Shown piece by piece: positions 33,107 to 42,043 of a stretch of 64,000 bases of DNA. This DNA comes from DASUBV01 sp036510065 (GTDB taxonomy: Bacteria; Actinomycetota; Actinomycetes; Streptosporangiales; Streptosporangiaceae), in the NCBI GenBank assembly GCA_036510065.1, contig DATCEO010000243.1, forward strand, positions 28,591-92,590. The letters are read 5' to 3'. Both the position numbers and the translations under genes were made by a program. The notes beneath the pieces are model-generated. The model had not been told where the DNA came from, searched no databases, and worked only from the letters and a program-made list of their open reading frames with translations. The stretch's first letter is position 1, and each line of letters begins with the position of its first letter.

Positions 33107-33910
33107 TTAGGCAGGCGTTCGCCGCAGGCGGTCGCGCAGGGCGCCAGCCGGGCGCCGCAGGATACCGATCACCGCCACGGCGCCAGCGCACCAGGCCACG
33201 CTGAACAGCCAGCCGCCCGCGACATCCGCGGGCCAGTGCACCCCCAGCCAGACTCGGGACCAGCCCACCACCGCGGCGTAGGCGACTGCCCCGGCCCAGA
33301 CCGACCGACGGGGCCAGCCCGCGGGCAGCCGGGCCGCGATAACCGAGGCACACGAAAGGGCGAACAGCGTGGCGGCGGTGGTGTGGCCGGAGGGAAACGC
33401 TGCTCCGGACGCCGCCCCGGCCCAGTCCGCCACTGGCGGCCGCCGACGATCGATGCCGTGGTTGATCAGGATCTCGGCATACACCCCGGCGCTGGCGACC
33501 AGGCAGAGCAGCAGGCCGGACCGGAGGCGGCCGCCAAGCGTGCGGGCGCTGGCGGTGACCGCGCCGATCACGATCAGGGCGGGCAGCACCACGGTGGTAA
33601 CGCCGCCCCAGCGGACCGCGCTGGCGACGGCGACGCTGTCGGGACCACGGTGCGAGAGCGCCCAGCTGTGGATCGTCGTGTCCACTGCGGGGACGGCCGC
33701 CCCGCGGCGCGCGATCCAGAGTGCGAGCAGGCCGAAGAGCAGGCCGGCCGCGATGCAGACGCAGGCGGCCCGGCGGGGTCGTGCCGCCACCCTGGCCGTC
33801 TCTGTCGCGGGCGGCGGGTCTGGCGCTGCGCCCGCGGCCGGGGCGGGATCAGTCCCTGGCGGCGTCACGTCCCGCTCCCGCGCTAGCTTCAGCGGCTCGT
33901 CTGAATCCAT
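33107..33910 (-). CDS. PAP2 superfamily phosphatase (second of two)
   Basis: 267 aa, ATG start with AGGAG upstream. About five helices and the three PAP2 motifs: GIDRRRPPV, PSGHTTAATL and SRVWLGVHWPADV, the last with catalytic His and Asp. It dephosphorylates lipid phosphates such as undecaprenyl pyrophosphate or phosphatidate at the outer membrane face. It lies 10 bp downstream of a homologous gene, so the pair likely arose by duplication. Confidence 0.88.
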   Translation of the reverse strand: MDSDEPLKLARERDVTPPGTDPAPAAGAAPDPPPATETARVAARPRRAACVCIAAGLLFGLLALWIARRGAAVPAVDTTIHSWALSHRGPDSVAVASAVRWGGVTTVVLPALIVIGAVTASARTLGGRLRSGLLLCLVASAGVYAEILINHGIDRRRPPVADWAGAASGAAFPSGHTTAATLFALSCASVIAARLPAGWPRRSVWAGAVAYAAVVGWSRVWLGVHWPADVAGGWLFSVAWCAGAVAVIGILRRPAGALRDRLRRTPA

Positions 33911-33920
33911 CGGAGCGCTC

Positions 33921-34652
33921 CTAGTGAAGGGCCCGCCGGGCGTGGCGTTGCGGGAGCAGCGTGCTGATCACTATGAGTAGCCACAGCCCCCCCATCAGCG
34001 CGCCTGCGAGCACATCGCTCGGATAATGCATCCCCCGGTACAGCCGGGACAGCCCGACGAAGACCGGGACGCAGCACAGGACGGCTACCGCAACCCGGGT
34101 CGCCCATCGGCGACCGAACATCCACAGCACCATCACGGCGATAACGCCGTAGAGCGCGACTGCGGCGGCCGTATGCCCGGAGGGGAAGCTTGAGGTAGGC
34201 GGCGCCACATCCAGCCGGGCCACCGGCGGGCGGGGCCGGTGCACCGTCGCGGTGACGCCGAAAAATATCAGCAGCTCCCCGACCATGACCGTGATGATGA
34301 CCCCAGCCTCATACCACCGGCCGAGCCGCCAGCGCAGCAGCAGCACCAGCAGGATGGCCACGCCGATGACGGTCTCCGTCTGGGCCATGCTGGTGCCGAC
34401 CAGCGTGACGTCGTTCCACAGGCCGGTGCGGTGCGCGGCGAACCAGAGATCGACCCTCAGGTCGGCGCGGTGAGCCGACCCCCGGTACAGGACATGGGTC
34501 AGCAGCAGGCCGAGCAGGACGAAGACCCCCCAGAGCGCGACGGCGCCGCCGGCGAGCCGCAGGACGACGACCTTCCGGCTGCCGACCGGGTGCGGGCGCT
34601 CCACCTGCGTGCGGCGGCGCCGCAACGGCGGGGCTTGTAGCTGCATGCGCAT
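33921..34652 (-). CDS. PAP2 superfamily phosphatase (first of two)
   Basis: 243 aa, ATG start with GGAAAGGGAG upstream. Motifs VHRPRPPV, FPSGHTAAAVALYG and SRLYRGMHYPSDVLAG are complete, within about six helices. It shares function and topology with the next gene, but the sequences are well diverged. Divergent from the CbiG-CobJ fusion gene. Confidence 0.88.
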   Translation of the reverse strand: MRMQLQAPPLRRRRTQVERPHPVGSRKVVVLRLAGGAVALWGVFVLLGLLLTHVLYRGSAHRADLRVDLWFAAHRTGLWNDVTLVGTSMAQTETVIGVAILLVLLLRWRLGRWYEAGVIITVMVGELLIFFGVTATVHRPRPPVARLDVAPPTSSFPSGHTAAAVALYGVIAVMVLWMFGRRWATRVAVAVLCCVPVFVGLSRLYRGMHYPSDVLAGALMGGLWLLIVISTLLPQRHARRALH

Positions 34653-34840
34653 GGCGACTCCCTTTCCGGACCTCGCGGGAGCCAGGTCACCCGCAGTCGC
34701 CGCCCTGGGTGCCCGGGGCGGGGCTCGGCAAACACGTGGCGGTGCGCGCTGCTGCGCGGCCGCGGGTACGGTCGAGCCATGCAGCTATCACCCGGCCCAC
34801 TCCCCCGGCGGCCTGGGATCGGGGGAATCCAGGTGCTCGC

Positions 34841-36490
34841 GTGATCGGGCTGATCGCCGTGACCGAAAGCGGCCGCGCCGCCGCGGCCCGGCTGGCGGCC
34901 TGCTGGCCCGGCCAGGTGCGGAGCTACGAGGGGCCGACCCGGCAGGCGCTGCAGCGAGCGTGGGCGCAGTGTGACGGGCTGGTGTGCTTTCTCGCGGTCG
35001 GCGCGACCGTGCGGCTCATCGCCCCGCTGCTGGACAGCAAGTGGACCGATCCCGCCGTGGTCTGCGTCGATGAGTCGGCGCGGCACGCCGTGGCGGTGGT
35101 AGGCGGGCACGCCGCCGGCGCGAACGCGCTCGCGGCCAGGGTGGCCGAGGTGTTCGGGGCCGACGTGGTGATCACGACAGCCACGGACGCCATCAGCCTG
35201 CCGGGGCTGAGCCTGCTGGACTGGCCGACCGAGGGCGCCATCGGGACCGTGAGCCGAGCCCTGCTCGACGGCGAGCGGGTGCGGCTGGAGTCGGAGCGCA
35301 CGTGGCCGCTGCCGCCGCTGCCCGACAACGTGGGCGAGGCCGGCGAGTACCGGATCCTCGTCACCGACTGCCTGGTCCGCGTCGGTCCCCGGGACGCCAT
35401 CCTGCGGCCGCCCTCGCTGGTCATCGGGGTGGATGCGCGCCAGGGGGTGACCGGCGAGGAGGTGCTGCGGCTGGCCGACGGGGCGCTGGCCGAGGTCGGC
35501 CTGTCCGCGGCCAGCGTCGCGGCCATGGCGGCGACGCAGGCCATGGTCGAGGAACCAGGGCTCCAGGAGGCGGCCCGGGATCGCGGGTGGCCGCTGCTGG
35601 CCTATCCGGCCGGCCGGCTCGAGGCCGCCGCCGCGCCGCAGCGCCGCCGGCTCCCGGCCAGCGTCACGACCATCAGCGTGGCCGAGGGGGCCGCGCTGGC
35701 GGGAGCCTCTGAGCTGGTGCTACCCGAGCACGAGTCGGCGGGCGTCAGCGTGGCGGTGGCGCGGATCTGGCCTCGCGGCCGCCTGGCCCTGATCGGAACC
35801 GGACCCGGGACCCGGGACCTGCTGAGTCCGCGGGCGGTCCGCGAGCTGCGCCGCGCCTCGGTGGTGGCGGGCCTGGGCCAGTCGCTGGAGCAGGTCGCCG
35901 ACCTGCTGCGAGTCGGGACCCGCCTGATCACCGGCGAGCCGGGCGACGAGGCGGGCTGCGTCCGGGCGGCCGCAGCGCAGGCCCGGCAGGGGCACGCGGT
36001 CGCGGTGACCTTCCCCGCGGGACCGGCCCTGCACGCGATGGCCAGCCTGCTGCTGAACCTCGCCGGGGACGACATCGACATCGTGCAGGTCCCCGGCGTC
36101 ACGGCCGACCTGGCCTGCGGGACGGCGATCGGGGCCCCGTGGGGGGATAACCACGCGATGATCTCCCCCGCGCAGGACTCCGCGTGGGAGGTGACTACCC
36201 GCCGGGTCCAGGCCGTGGCCGAAGCCGACTTCGTGATCACCTTCTGCCCGTCGGCCGGGCGCCCGCACGACCGCCAGTTCGCCGACGTGCTGGCCATCGC
36301 GCGCCGGTACCGGCCCCCCGCTACCCCGGTCGCGGTCGTCCAGGACGCGCAGTACCCGGAGCAGCTATCCCGGCTCGCCGCCCTGGGTGATCTCGACGCG
36401 CAGGACCTGGGGGCACAGAGCCTGATCATCATCGGCTCCAGCCGCAGCCGGGTGATCGCCGGGCGCATGGTGACCCTGGCCGGAAGCTAG
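34841..36490 (+). CDS. CbiG-CobJ fusion (cobalamin biosynthesis), altered SAM motif
   Basis: 549 aa from GTG 34841 with AGGTG upstream. Residues about 1-300 are CbiG-like (AQCDGLVCFLAVGATVRLIAPLLDSKWTDPAVVCVDE, then VIGVDARQGVTGEEVL). Residues about 310-549 are CobJ/CbiH-like precorrin-3B C17-methyltransferase (LALIGTGPGTRDLLSPRAV, QVPGVTADLACGTAIGAPWG, AEADFVITF). The normally conserved S-G-D-P-G of the SAM site reads FPAGPALHAM, so methylation is doubtful. No other cobalamin gene lies nearby. The fusion order is known in actinomycetes. Confidence 0.82.
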   Translation: MIGLIAVTESGRAAAARLAACWPGQVRSYEGPTRQALQRAWAQCDGLVCFLAVGATVRLIAPLLDSKWTDPAVVCVDESARHAVAVVGGHAAGANALAARVAEVFGADVVITTATDAISLPGLSLLDWPTEGAIGTVSRALLDGERVRLESERTWPLPPLPDNVGEAGEYRILVTDCLVRVGPRDAILRPPSLVIGVDARQGVTGEEVLRLADGALAEVGLSAASVAAMAATQAMVEEPGLQEAARDRGWPLLAYPAGRLEAAAAPQRRRLPASVTTISVAEGAALAGASELVLPEHESAGVSVAVARIWPRGRLALIGTGPGTRDLLSPRAVRELRRASVVAGLGQSLEQVADLLRVGTRLITGEPGDEAGCVRAAAAQARQGHAVAVTFPAGPALHAMASLLLNLAGDDIDIVQVPGVTADLACGTAIGAPWGDNHAMISPAQDSAWEVTTRRVQAVAEADFVITFCPSAGRPHDRQFADVLAIARRYRPPATPVAVVQDAQYPEQLSRLAALGDLDAQDLGAQSLIIIGSSRSRVIAGRMVTLAGS

Positions 36491-36613
36491 CATCTCCCAG
36501 CCGCGGGTCTCATAATGAGACCGGACTGCCATCCTGAGATTTGCCATCCAGGCATACCTTTCTGCACCCTCAGGCCTAGACCCCGCCTGGATTCCAGCCA
36601 CCGTGGAGAGGTC

Positions 36614-36973
36614 ATGTTCTGGGCCCACTTCAGTACCGACTGCCGGAGCAGTTGCGCGGTCGTCGAGCTGCACGGCGAGCTTGACCTGGCCACCGGCCGC
36701 GACCTAGCTGACCTGTTAGCGACCACCACCGCCGGGGCGAAAGTCACTATCGTGGACCTGGCCGCCCTGGAGTTCCTCGACTGCGCGGGCCTGCGGGCGC
36801 TGGTCCGGGCCAGGGAGCAGGCCGGCCGGGACGGCCACGCGCTGCTCCTGGCCGCGCCAGCAGCGCCGGTCCGGCAGGTCCTGGACATGACCGGGGCGAC
36901 GCGCCTGTTCTCGACCCACGCCAGCGTCGCGGCCGCCGCCGACTGCGGCGCGCACCTGCTCATCGGCGGCTAG
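36614..36973 (+). CDS. STAS domain protein (anti-sigma factor antagonist-like)
   Basis: 119 aa from ATG 36614 with GGAGAGG upstream. SCAVVELHGELDLATGRDLADLL and VTIVDLAALEFLDCAGLRALVRARE give the STAS fold. In SpoIIAA-type antagonists the phosphorylated Ser follows the Asp (D-S-x-G); here it is Cys (D-C-A-G), so Ser phosphorylation at that site is not possible. Cys variants are seen in other actinobacterial STAS proteins. A partner kinase or sigma factor is not encoded nearby. Confidence 0.8.
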   Translation: MFWAHFSTDCRSSCAVVELHGELDLATGRDLADLLATTTAGAKVTIVDLAALEFLDCAGLRALVRAREQAGRDGHALLLAAPAAPVRQVLDMTGATRLFSTHASVAAAADCGAHLLIGG

Positions 36974-37012
36974 CCCTCCGCATTGTCTATTTACTCTATA
37001 GGTAATAACGGT

Positions 37013-37018
37013 TATTCT
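37013..37018 (+). promoter_or_regulatory. -10 element of a leaderless promoter
   Basis: TATTCT lies 6 bases before the ATG at 37025, so transcription would begin at the A of the start codon. The AT-rich stretch 36980-37018 stands out in this GC-rich region; no firm -35 is seen. Confidence 0.5.
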
Positions 37019-37024
37019 GGCGCG

Positions 37025-38458
37025 ATGCAGACAGCGGACAGCGGATGTCACCACGGGCCGGTCGTCGCCGTGATCGGGGGCGGCGCCAGCGGCACGCTGA
37101 CCGTCGTGCACCTGCTCCGGCGCGCCGTCGCGGAGCAGATGCCGCTGCGCGTGATGCTGCTGGATCGCCTGGGCCGGCACGGGCTGGGCCAGGCGTACTC
37201 CACCTCCTGCCCCGATCACCTCCTCAATTCGCGCGCGGGACGGATGAGCGCGGTGCCGGACGATCCCGATCATCTCCTGCGCTGGGCCCGGGGCGCGGGT
37301 GTCGACCACGACGGGTTCCTCCCCCGGTCGGCCTACGGCCGTTACCTGCAAGACCTGCTCGCGCAGGCCCGGGATCGGGCTCGGCCGCTGGCCCGGGTCA
37401 GCCAGCTGACGGCGGAGGTCACGGCGATCACCGCGACCGGGCCGGGCGGACCGCTGAGCCTGCGCCTGGCCACCGGCGGCCACCTCCAAGCTGACATCGC
37501 GGTCCTGGCCACCGGCAGCCCGGCGCGGAGGTCCCGCTTCCCGGTACCGCCAGGGCCCCGGTTCATCGCCGACCCGTGGGCGCCCGGCGCCCTGGCGGGC
37601 ATCGGCACCGGCGGCCCGGTCGTGGTGATGGGCACGGGCCTCACGATGGTGGACGTGGCCGTCGCGGCCACCCGGTCCAGCCCGGCCACGGTCGTGCACG
37701 CGGTGTCCCGGCACGGGCTGCTCCCCCGCGTGCACATCGCCGCGGACCGGCCCGCGGTGAACCTGCTGCCCGCCCGGCCGGCCCCGCCAGCGGAGGCCGG
37801 GCTAGCCCCCCTGATCCGTTACGTCAGGAGGTTTGCCGAGCAGTACCCGGGCGGCTGGCAGGACGCGGTCGACGCGCTGCGCCCGCAGGTTCCGGAGCTC
37901 TGGCAGCGGCTGACGCCCGCGGACCAGCGGCTGTTCCTGCGCTGCGTCGCCCGGTACTGGGAGGTGCACCGGCACCGGATGCCGCCGGCGACCGCGGCCA
38001 GGGTCGCCGAGCTGCGGGCCGCCGGGCAGCTGCGCGTGATCCGGGGCCGCGTCAGCGCCGCTACCGGGCAGGAGAGCGGCGTGCGGGTCAGCATCGAGCA
38101 GGCTAGGGCAGGCTTCGAGCTGAGCGCGGACTGGCTGGTCGACGCGACCGGCCCGGACCCGGACATCACCGCCACGCAGGATCCCCTGCTGGCCAGCCTG
38201 CTCGGCAGCGGACTGGCCCGGCCGGACCCGCACCGGCTCGGGATCGACGCCGACGCGGGCGGCGCGGTCCTGGACGCGTTCGGGCGACCCAGCGCCGCGA
38301 TCTTCACGCTCGGCCCCACCCTGCGCGGGGTCTGGTACGAGACGACCGCGATCCCGGAAATCCGGGACCAGGCGGTGGCCCTGGCCGGGCGTCTCATCGC
38401 CGCCACCCGCCGCCACCGGCAGCTGGCGGCCGCGGTCCCGGCACCGGTCAGGGACTAG
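37025..38458 (+). CDS. FAD/NAD(P)-binding protein (NAD_binding_9 type)
   Basis: 477 aa from ATG 37025. VVAVIGGGASGTLTVVHLLRR (about residues 14-34) is the FAD dinucleotide-binding motif; GLGQAYSTSCPDHLLNSRAGRMSAVPDDP and GPVVVMGTGLTMVDVAVAA (second Rossmann) match the large FAD-NAD(P) family often annotated as hypothetical hydroxyacylglutathione or amine oxidoreductase-like proteins. It probably is a flavoprotein; the substrate is unknown. The mRNA looks leaderless. Its 3' end overlaps the frameshifted maf gene on the other strand. Confidence 0.8.
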   Translation: MQTADSGCHHGPVVAVIGGGASGTLTVVHLLRRAVAEQMPLRVMLLDRLGRHGLGQAYSTSCPDHLLNSRAGRMSAVPDDPDHLLRWARGAGVDHDGFLPRSAYGRYLQDLLAQARDRARPLARVSQLTAEVTAITATGPGGPLSLRLATGGHLQADIAVLATGSPARRSRFPVPPGPRFIADPWAPGALAGIGTGGPVVVMGTGLTMVDVAVAATRSSPATVVHAVSRHGLLPRVHIAADRPAVNLLPARPAPPAEAGLAPLIRYVRRFAEQYPGGWQDAVDALRPQVPELWQRLTPADQRLFLRCVARYWEVHRHRMPPATAARVAELRAAGQLRVIRGRVSAATGQESGVRVSIEQARAGFELSADWLVDATGPDPDITATQDPLLASLLGSGLARPDPHRLGIDADAGGAVLDAFGRPSAAIFTLGPTLRGVWYETTAIPEIRDQAVALAGRLIAATRRHRQLAAAVPAPVRD

Positions 38459-39091
38459 CCTGGTCCGCCGCCGGGGGCTGACTCCAGAGGTCGGTGATAA
38501 CCAGCCCCAGCTCGGCCAGCAGCTGCCGCAGCAGCGGAGCGACAGGCCGACGACGTTGCTCGGGTCACCGTCGATGCCCGCCACGAACGGCGCTCCCCGG
38601 CCGTCGATGCTGAACGCTCCCGCCATGGCCAGCGGCTCGCCGCTGGCAACGTAGGCCGCTACCTCGGCCGGGCTGGGCACGCCGAAGCGCACCACCGTCC
38701 GGCCGACGCCGCGCACCCGGCGGCCGCCGGCCCCGTCGATGAGGCAGTGGCCCGTCAGGAGCGTCCCGGCCCGGCCGGACAGCCGCGCCCACATCGCCAT
38801 GGCCTGGGCGGCCGAGGCTGGCTCGCCGAAACTCATCCCGTCCAGGTCCAGGAGCGAGTCGCACCCCAGCACCAGCGCATCCGGCCGCCGGGCGGCCACC
38901 GCGGCGGCCTTGCGCTCCGCCAGGACGGCGACCAGGGCGGCGGTGGCCAGGCCCTCCCCGTCGCCCTCGTCCACCCCGCTGACCAGGACCTCCGGGTCTA
39001 TCCCGGCGTCCCGCAGCACGCGCAGCCGCCCCGTGGACGCCGACGCCAGGACGAGCGCCACCGGGCCGGGCGGCGCCACCGGGGGCCGCAT
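38449..39091 (-). pseudogene. maf: maf-like nucleotide pyrophosphatase, frameshifted near the 3' end
   Basis: From ATG 39091, overlapping the regulator stop as TGATG. LVLASASTGRLRVLRDAGI, VLGCDSLL and MAGAFSIDGRGAPFVAGIDGDPSNVVGLSL are typical Maf. After VVGLSL (about 38540) a one-base deletion shifts the frame; the lost frame continues PLLRQLLAELGLVITDLW to a TGA at 38449. Without correction the open frame runs on antisense to 37802. Maf proteins remove non-canonical nucleotides and delay septation. Only the last 27 or so residues are affected, so activity may survive, or this is a sequencing error. Confidence 0.75.
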
Positions 39092-39714
39092 CACCGGGCC
39101 GGCAGCAGCGCGTGGATGACGCTGGCGGCGCGCGCGGCGTCGGGCTCGTCCCCGGTGATGAGGCTCAGGTACACGTAGGACTCCATGATCCGGACGAGCA
39201 CGTAGGGCAGGTCAGCGGCGGGAACGGAGCTGTGCAGGTGGCCGTGCCGCCGGTCGTCGTCGACGACGCCTGCGATCAGCTGGATGAGCCGCTGCTGGAA
39301 CTCACTGGCCTTGGTGGTGAGCAGCCGGAGGGCAAGGTCGCCCTCCCGCTCGAGGAAGCGCTGCATGCCCAGGTTGCTCATCGCCGCCCGGGCGGCCCCG
39401 GTGACGATGTCCGCGGCCACCGGGCGCGCGCCCGGCGGCGACGCCTCGCGCAGCCGCTGAACGGTCGTGGCCATCAGGTTCCACAGCACCTCGGCGAGTA
39501 GTTCCTCGCGGGTGCCGACCCACCGGTACAGCGTGGCCCGGTCCACCCCCAGCTTGCGGGCCAGGCCCTGCATGTCGACCCGACGTCCGGCCTGGAACGT
39601 GCGCTGGGCCTCGCGCAGCGCGTCCAGGGCGGTCGGGCGGGCCGGCTCGGCGCCGGCCAGCTGCCGCCGCAGCGGCGTCTCCGCCGCCATCTGCCCAGGT
39701 GCACTGGGGCCCAT
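39091..39714 (-). CDS. TetR family regulator (QsdR-like)
   Basis: 207 aa from ATG 39714; ATG 39690 is possible and the frame is open to 40002 without similarity. RRVDMQGLARKLGVDRATLYRWVGTREELLAEVLW (about residues 42-76) is the TetR helix-turn-helix. The C-domain (MESYVYLSLITGDEPDAARAASVIHALL) resembles the QsdR group. It is divergent from a carboxylesterase, which it probably represses. Its stop overlaps the maf start. Confidence 0.8.
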   Translation of the reverse strand: MGPSAPGQMAAETPLRRQLAGAEPARPTALDALREAQRTFQAGRRVDMQGLARKLGVDRATLYRWVGTREELLAEVLWNLMATTVQRLREASPPGARPVAADIVTGAARAAMSNLGMQRFLEREGDLALRLLTTKASEFQQRLIQLIAGVVDDDRRHGHLHSSVPAADLPYVLVRIMESYVYLSLITGDEPDAARAASVIHALLPAR

Positions 39715-39737
39715 GGGCGCGATCCCGGTCTCCTCGG

Positions 39738-39756
39738 ACTGTTGACAGGCCTGTTG
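39738..39756. promoter_or_regulatory. Direct repeat in the regulator-esterase intergenic region
   Basis: CTGTTGAC occurs twice, 11 bp apart, between the TetR gene and the carboxylesterase. It may be part of the operator or hold -35-like TTGACA/TTGACG elements for the esterase. No clear inverted repeat was found. Confidence 0.3.
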
Positions 39757-39808
39757 ACGTGGAGCACAGTATGCAACACATAGCGGTGATGTGGCAACGG
39801 AGCGACAG

Positions 39809-41347
39809 ATGAGCGATGCGGTGCAGGGTCCGGTAGTGACGGTCGCGGGGGGCGCGGGGGGCGCGGGGGGCGCGCTGCAGGGGCGCAGCTCGGGCGGGAT
39901 CAGCGCGTTTCTCGGCATTCCGTACGCGGCTGCCCCCTTCGGGGAGAACCGGATGCGGCCGCCGCAGCCGGCGGCGCCGTGGAGCGGCACGCGGCTGGCC
40001 ACCGAGTACGGGCCGACCGTCCCGAAGGGCGACTACCCGCCGCAGTACCAGCCGCTGTTCCCCGAGGTCGTCATCGCCGGCGACGAGTGCCTGAACCTGA
40101 ACGTGTGGACCCCGGACGCCGGCCCGGCGGGCGGGGCGGGCTCGGCGGGGCTGCCGGTCCTGGTGTGGATTCACGGCGGGTCGTTCATGAATGGGTCGGG
40201 GTCGGTCGGCGAGTACGACGGCTCGGCGTTCGCCCGCGACGGCGTCGTGTGCGTGACCATCAACTACCGGATGGCCGCCGAGGGCTTCCTGTTCCTCGAC
40301 GATGGCGTCGCGAACCTCGGCCTGCTCGACCAGATTGCCGCCCTGCGCTGGGTGCAGGACAACATCGCGGCGTTCGGGGGCGACCCGGCCCGGGTCACCG
40401 TGGCCGGCGAGTCCGCGGGTGCCATGAGCGTCACCACCCTGCTGTCCATGCCGATGACCGAGGGCTTGTTCGCCCGCGCCATCGCCCAGAGCGGCGCCGC
40501 CGCGCACACGCTAACCCCCGACCAGGGACGGATGGTCGGCGGTTACCTGGCCGACGCGCTCGGCATCCCGCCGTCCCGCGAGGCGATCAGCCAGCTCCCG
40601 CTCGACACGCTGGTACGGACGGCCTCGGACCTCGTCGTCGAGGTGCAGACCGCTCCCGATCCGGCCCGCTGGGGGTCGCTGGCGATGAGCCTGCTGCCCT
40701 TCGCGCCCACCGTGGACGGCGAGGTCCTCCCGCACGCGCCGCTGGAGGCGATCGCCGCCGGGCAGGGCCGCGACATCCCGCTGATGATCGGCTCGAACCG
40801 GGACGAGGCCCGGCTGTTCCTGGTCGCCGCCGCGACCATCGACCTGATCGACGACGCCACGCTGGAGGCCGCCGCGGGCGCCTACGGCCTGACCCCGGAC
40901 GGCCTGGCCGTCTACCGGGCCAACCGGCCCGGCGCCAGCCCGGGGGACCTGCTCGCCGCCGTGGTCACCGACTGGTTCTTCGCCGTGCCGCCGCTGCGCG
41001 TGGCCGAGGCTCGCGCCGCCGACGCAGCCGCCCCGACCTGGGTGTACCGCTTCGACTACCCGGGCCCGGAGGACAACCACGGACTCGGCGCCTGCCATGG
41101 CGCCGAGATCCCGTTCGTGTTCGACACCATTACCCGGCCCGAGACCCGCCCGCGCATCGGCGACGCCCCGGCCCAGGCCGTGGCCGACACCATGCACGGC
41201 GCCTGGGTCTCCTTCATCACCGACGGCACCCCGGGCTGGGCGCCGTACGCCCCGCCGGCCCGGACAGTGGCCCTGCTCACCGACAAGGTCACCGAGGTCA
41301 GCGACCCGGCCGGTGACGAGCGAGCGCTCTGGGACGGCATTCGGTAG
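39809..41347 (+). CDS. Type B carboxylesterase/lipase
   Basis: 512 aa from ATG 39809 with GGAG upstream. Catalytic Ser in VAGESAGAMSVTTLL, Glu in GSNRDEARLFL, His in GACHGAEIPFVF; oxyanion motif WIHGGSFMNGSG and ECLNLNVWTP complete the family signature. It hydrolyses carboxylic esters and is cytoplasmic (no signal peptide). A Gly/Ala repeat (VAGGAGGAGGALQG) sits near the N-terminus. Divergent TetR regulator next door. Confidence 0.92.
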   Translation: MSDAVQGPVVTVAGGAGGAGGALQGRSSGGISAFLGIPYAAAPFGENRMRPPQPAAPWSGTRLATEYGPTVPKGDYPPQYQPLFPEVVIAGDECLNLNVWTPDAGPAGGAGSAGLPVLVWIHGGSFMNGSGSVGEYDGSAFARDGVVCVTINYRMAAEGFLFLDDGVANLGLLDQIAALRWVQDNIAAFGGDPARVTVAGESAGAMSVTTLLSMPMTEGLFARAIAQSGAAAHTLTPDQGRMVGGYLADALGIPPSREAISQLPLDTLVRTASDLVVEVQTAPDPARWGSLAMSLLPFAPTVDGEVLPHAPLEAIAAGQGRDIPLMIGSNRDEARLFLVAAATIDLIDDATLEAAAGAYGLTPDGLAVYRANRPGASPGDLLAAVVTDWFFAVPPLRVAEARAADAAAPTWVYRFDYPGPEDNHGLGACHGAEIPFVFDTITRPETRPRIGDAPAQAVADTMHGAWVSFITDGTPGWAPYAPPARTVALLTDKVTEVSDPAGDERALWDGIR

Positions 41348-41424
41348 GAGCGGGCCTGCTACGGCCGGTAGCTTGGCCCAGTGGTTCCCGTCAGCTATCA
41401 CGATTTTTTAGCGCCAGCGCTACC

Positions 41425-41988
41425 GTGGCCGGCGCGCTCATCGGGCTGCTGTTCGTCGCCATCTCGGTGTCCCCGGAGAAAATAGCCGGGGCCAAGGCCA
41501 TCGCCGAGCATCAGGTCCGGGCCGCCGCGGCGTTCTCGGTCCTCGTCGACACCCTGGTGATCGCGCTCATCGCGCTGCTGCCCGAAGCCAGGCTGGGCCC
41601 GGCGGTCGTCACCCTGGCAGCCGCCGGCCTGGCCTCGACGGCTGGGCTGCTCATCCTGCTGTACCGGAAGGGCCGGGTGCGGATCCGGCTCGGTCAGGCT
41701 GTTCTGCTCCTGATCCCCTTTGGGCTGTACGGCCTGCAGCTGGCCAACGGCCTCAGGCTGGAGGGGGCACCTCACGACACGAGCCAGATCGGCAACCTCG
41801 GCGGCCTCACCATCGGATTCTTCGCCTTCGCCATCGCACGGGCCTGGGAGCTGGTCGGACTGCGCGACTCCAGCCTCTTGGCAGCCATGGCCGGGCTCGC
41901 CCACCAGGCGGCCAGCCGGGACACCAGCCACCCGCCGGCGCCGGCGCCGGCCGATGAAGCCGGTCATCCCCCGCCCGACCAGCAATGA
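41425..41988 (+). CDS. Membrane protein with 5' frameshift in a T6 tract
   Basis: 187 aa from GTG 41425 (MAGALIGLLFVAISVSPEK), four or so helices and a Pro/Ala-rich tail. The likely true N-terminus is upstream: GTG 41381 reads VPVSYHDF, then a run of six T (41404-41409) shifts the frame. With seven T it would read continuously into FSASATVAGALIGLL. So either the gene is frameshifted, varies by slippage, or starts at the internal GTG, losing only a short N-terminal segment. Function unknown. Confidence 0.65.
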   Translation: MAGALIGLLFVAISVSPEKIAGAKAIAEHQVRAAAAFSVLVDTLVIALIALLPEARLGPAVVTLAAAGLASTAGLLILLYRKGRVRIRLGQAVLLLIPFGLYGLQLANGLRLEGAPHDTSQIGNLGGLTIGFFAFAIARAWELVGLRDSSLLAAMAGLAHQAASRDTSHPPAPAPADEAGHPPPDQQ

Positions 41989-42043
41989 TCCCGGGGGCGC
42001 CGGCCGGTGCGACCAGTGCGACCAGCTCGCCGGCACGCGGGGC

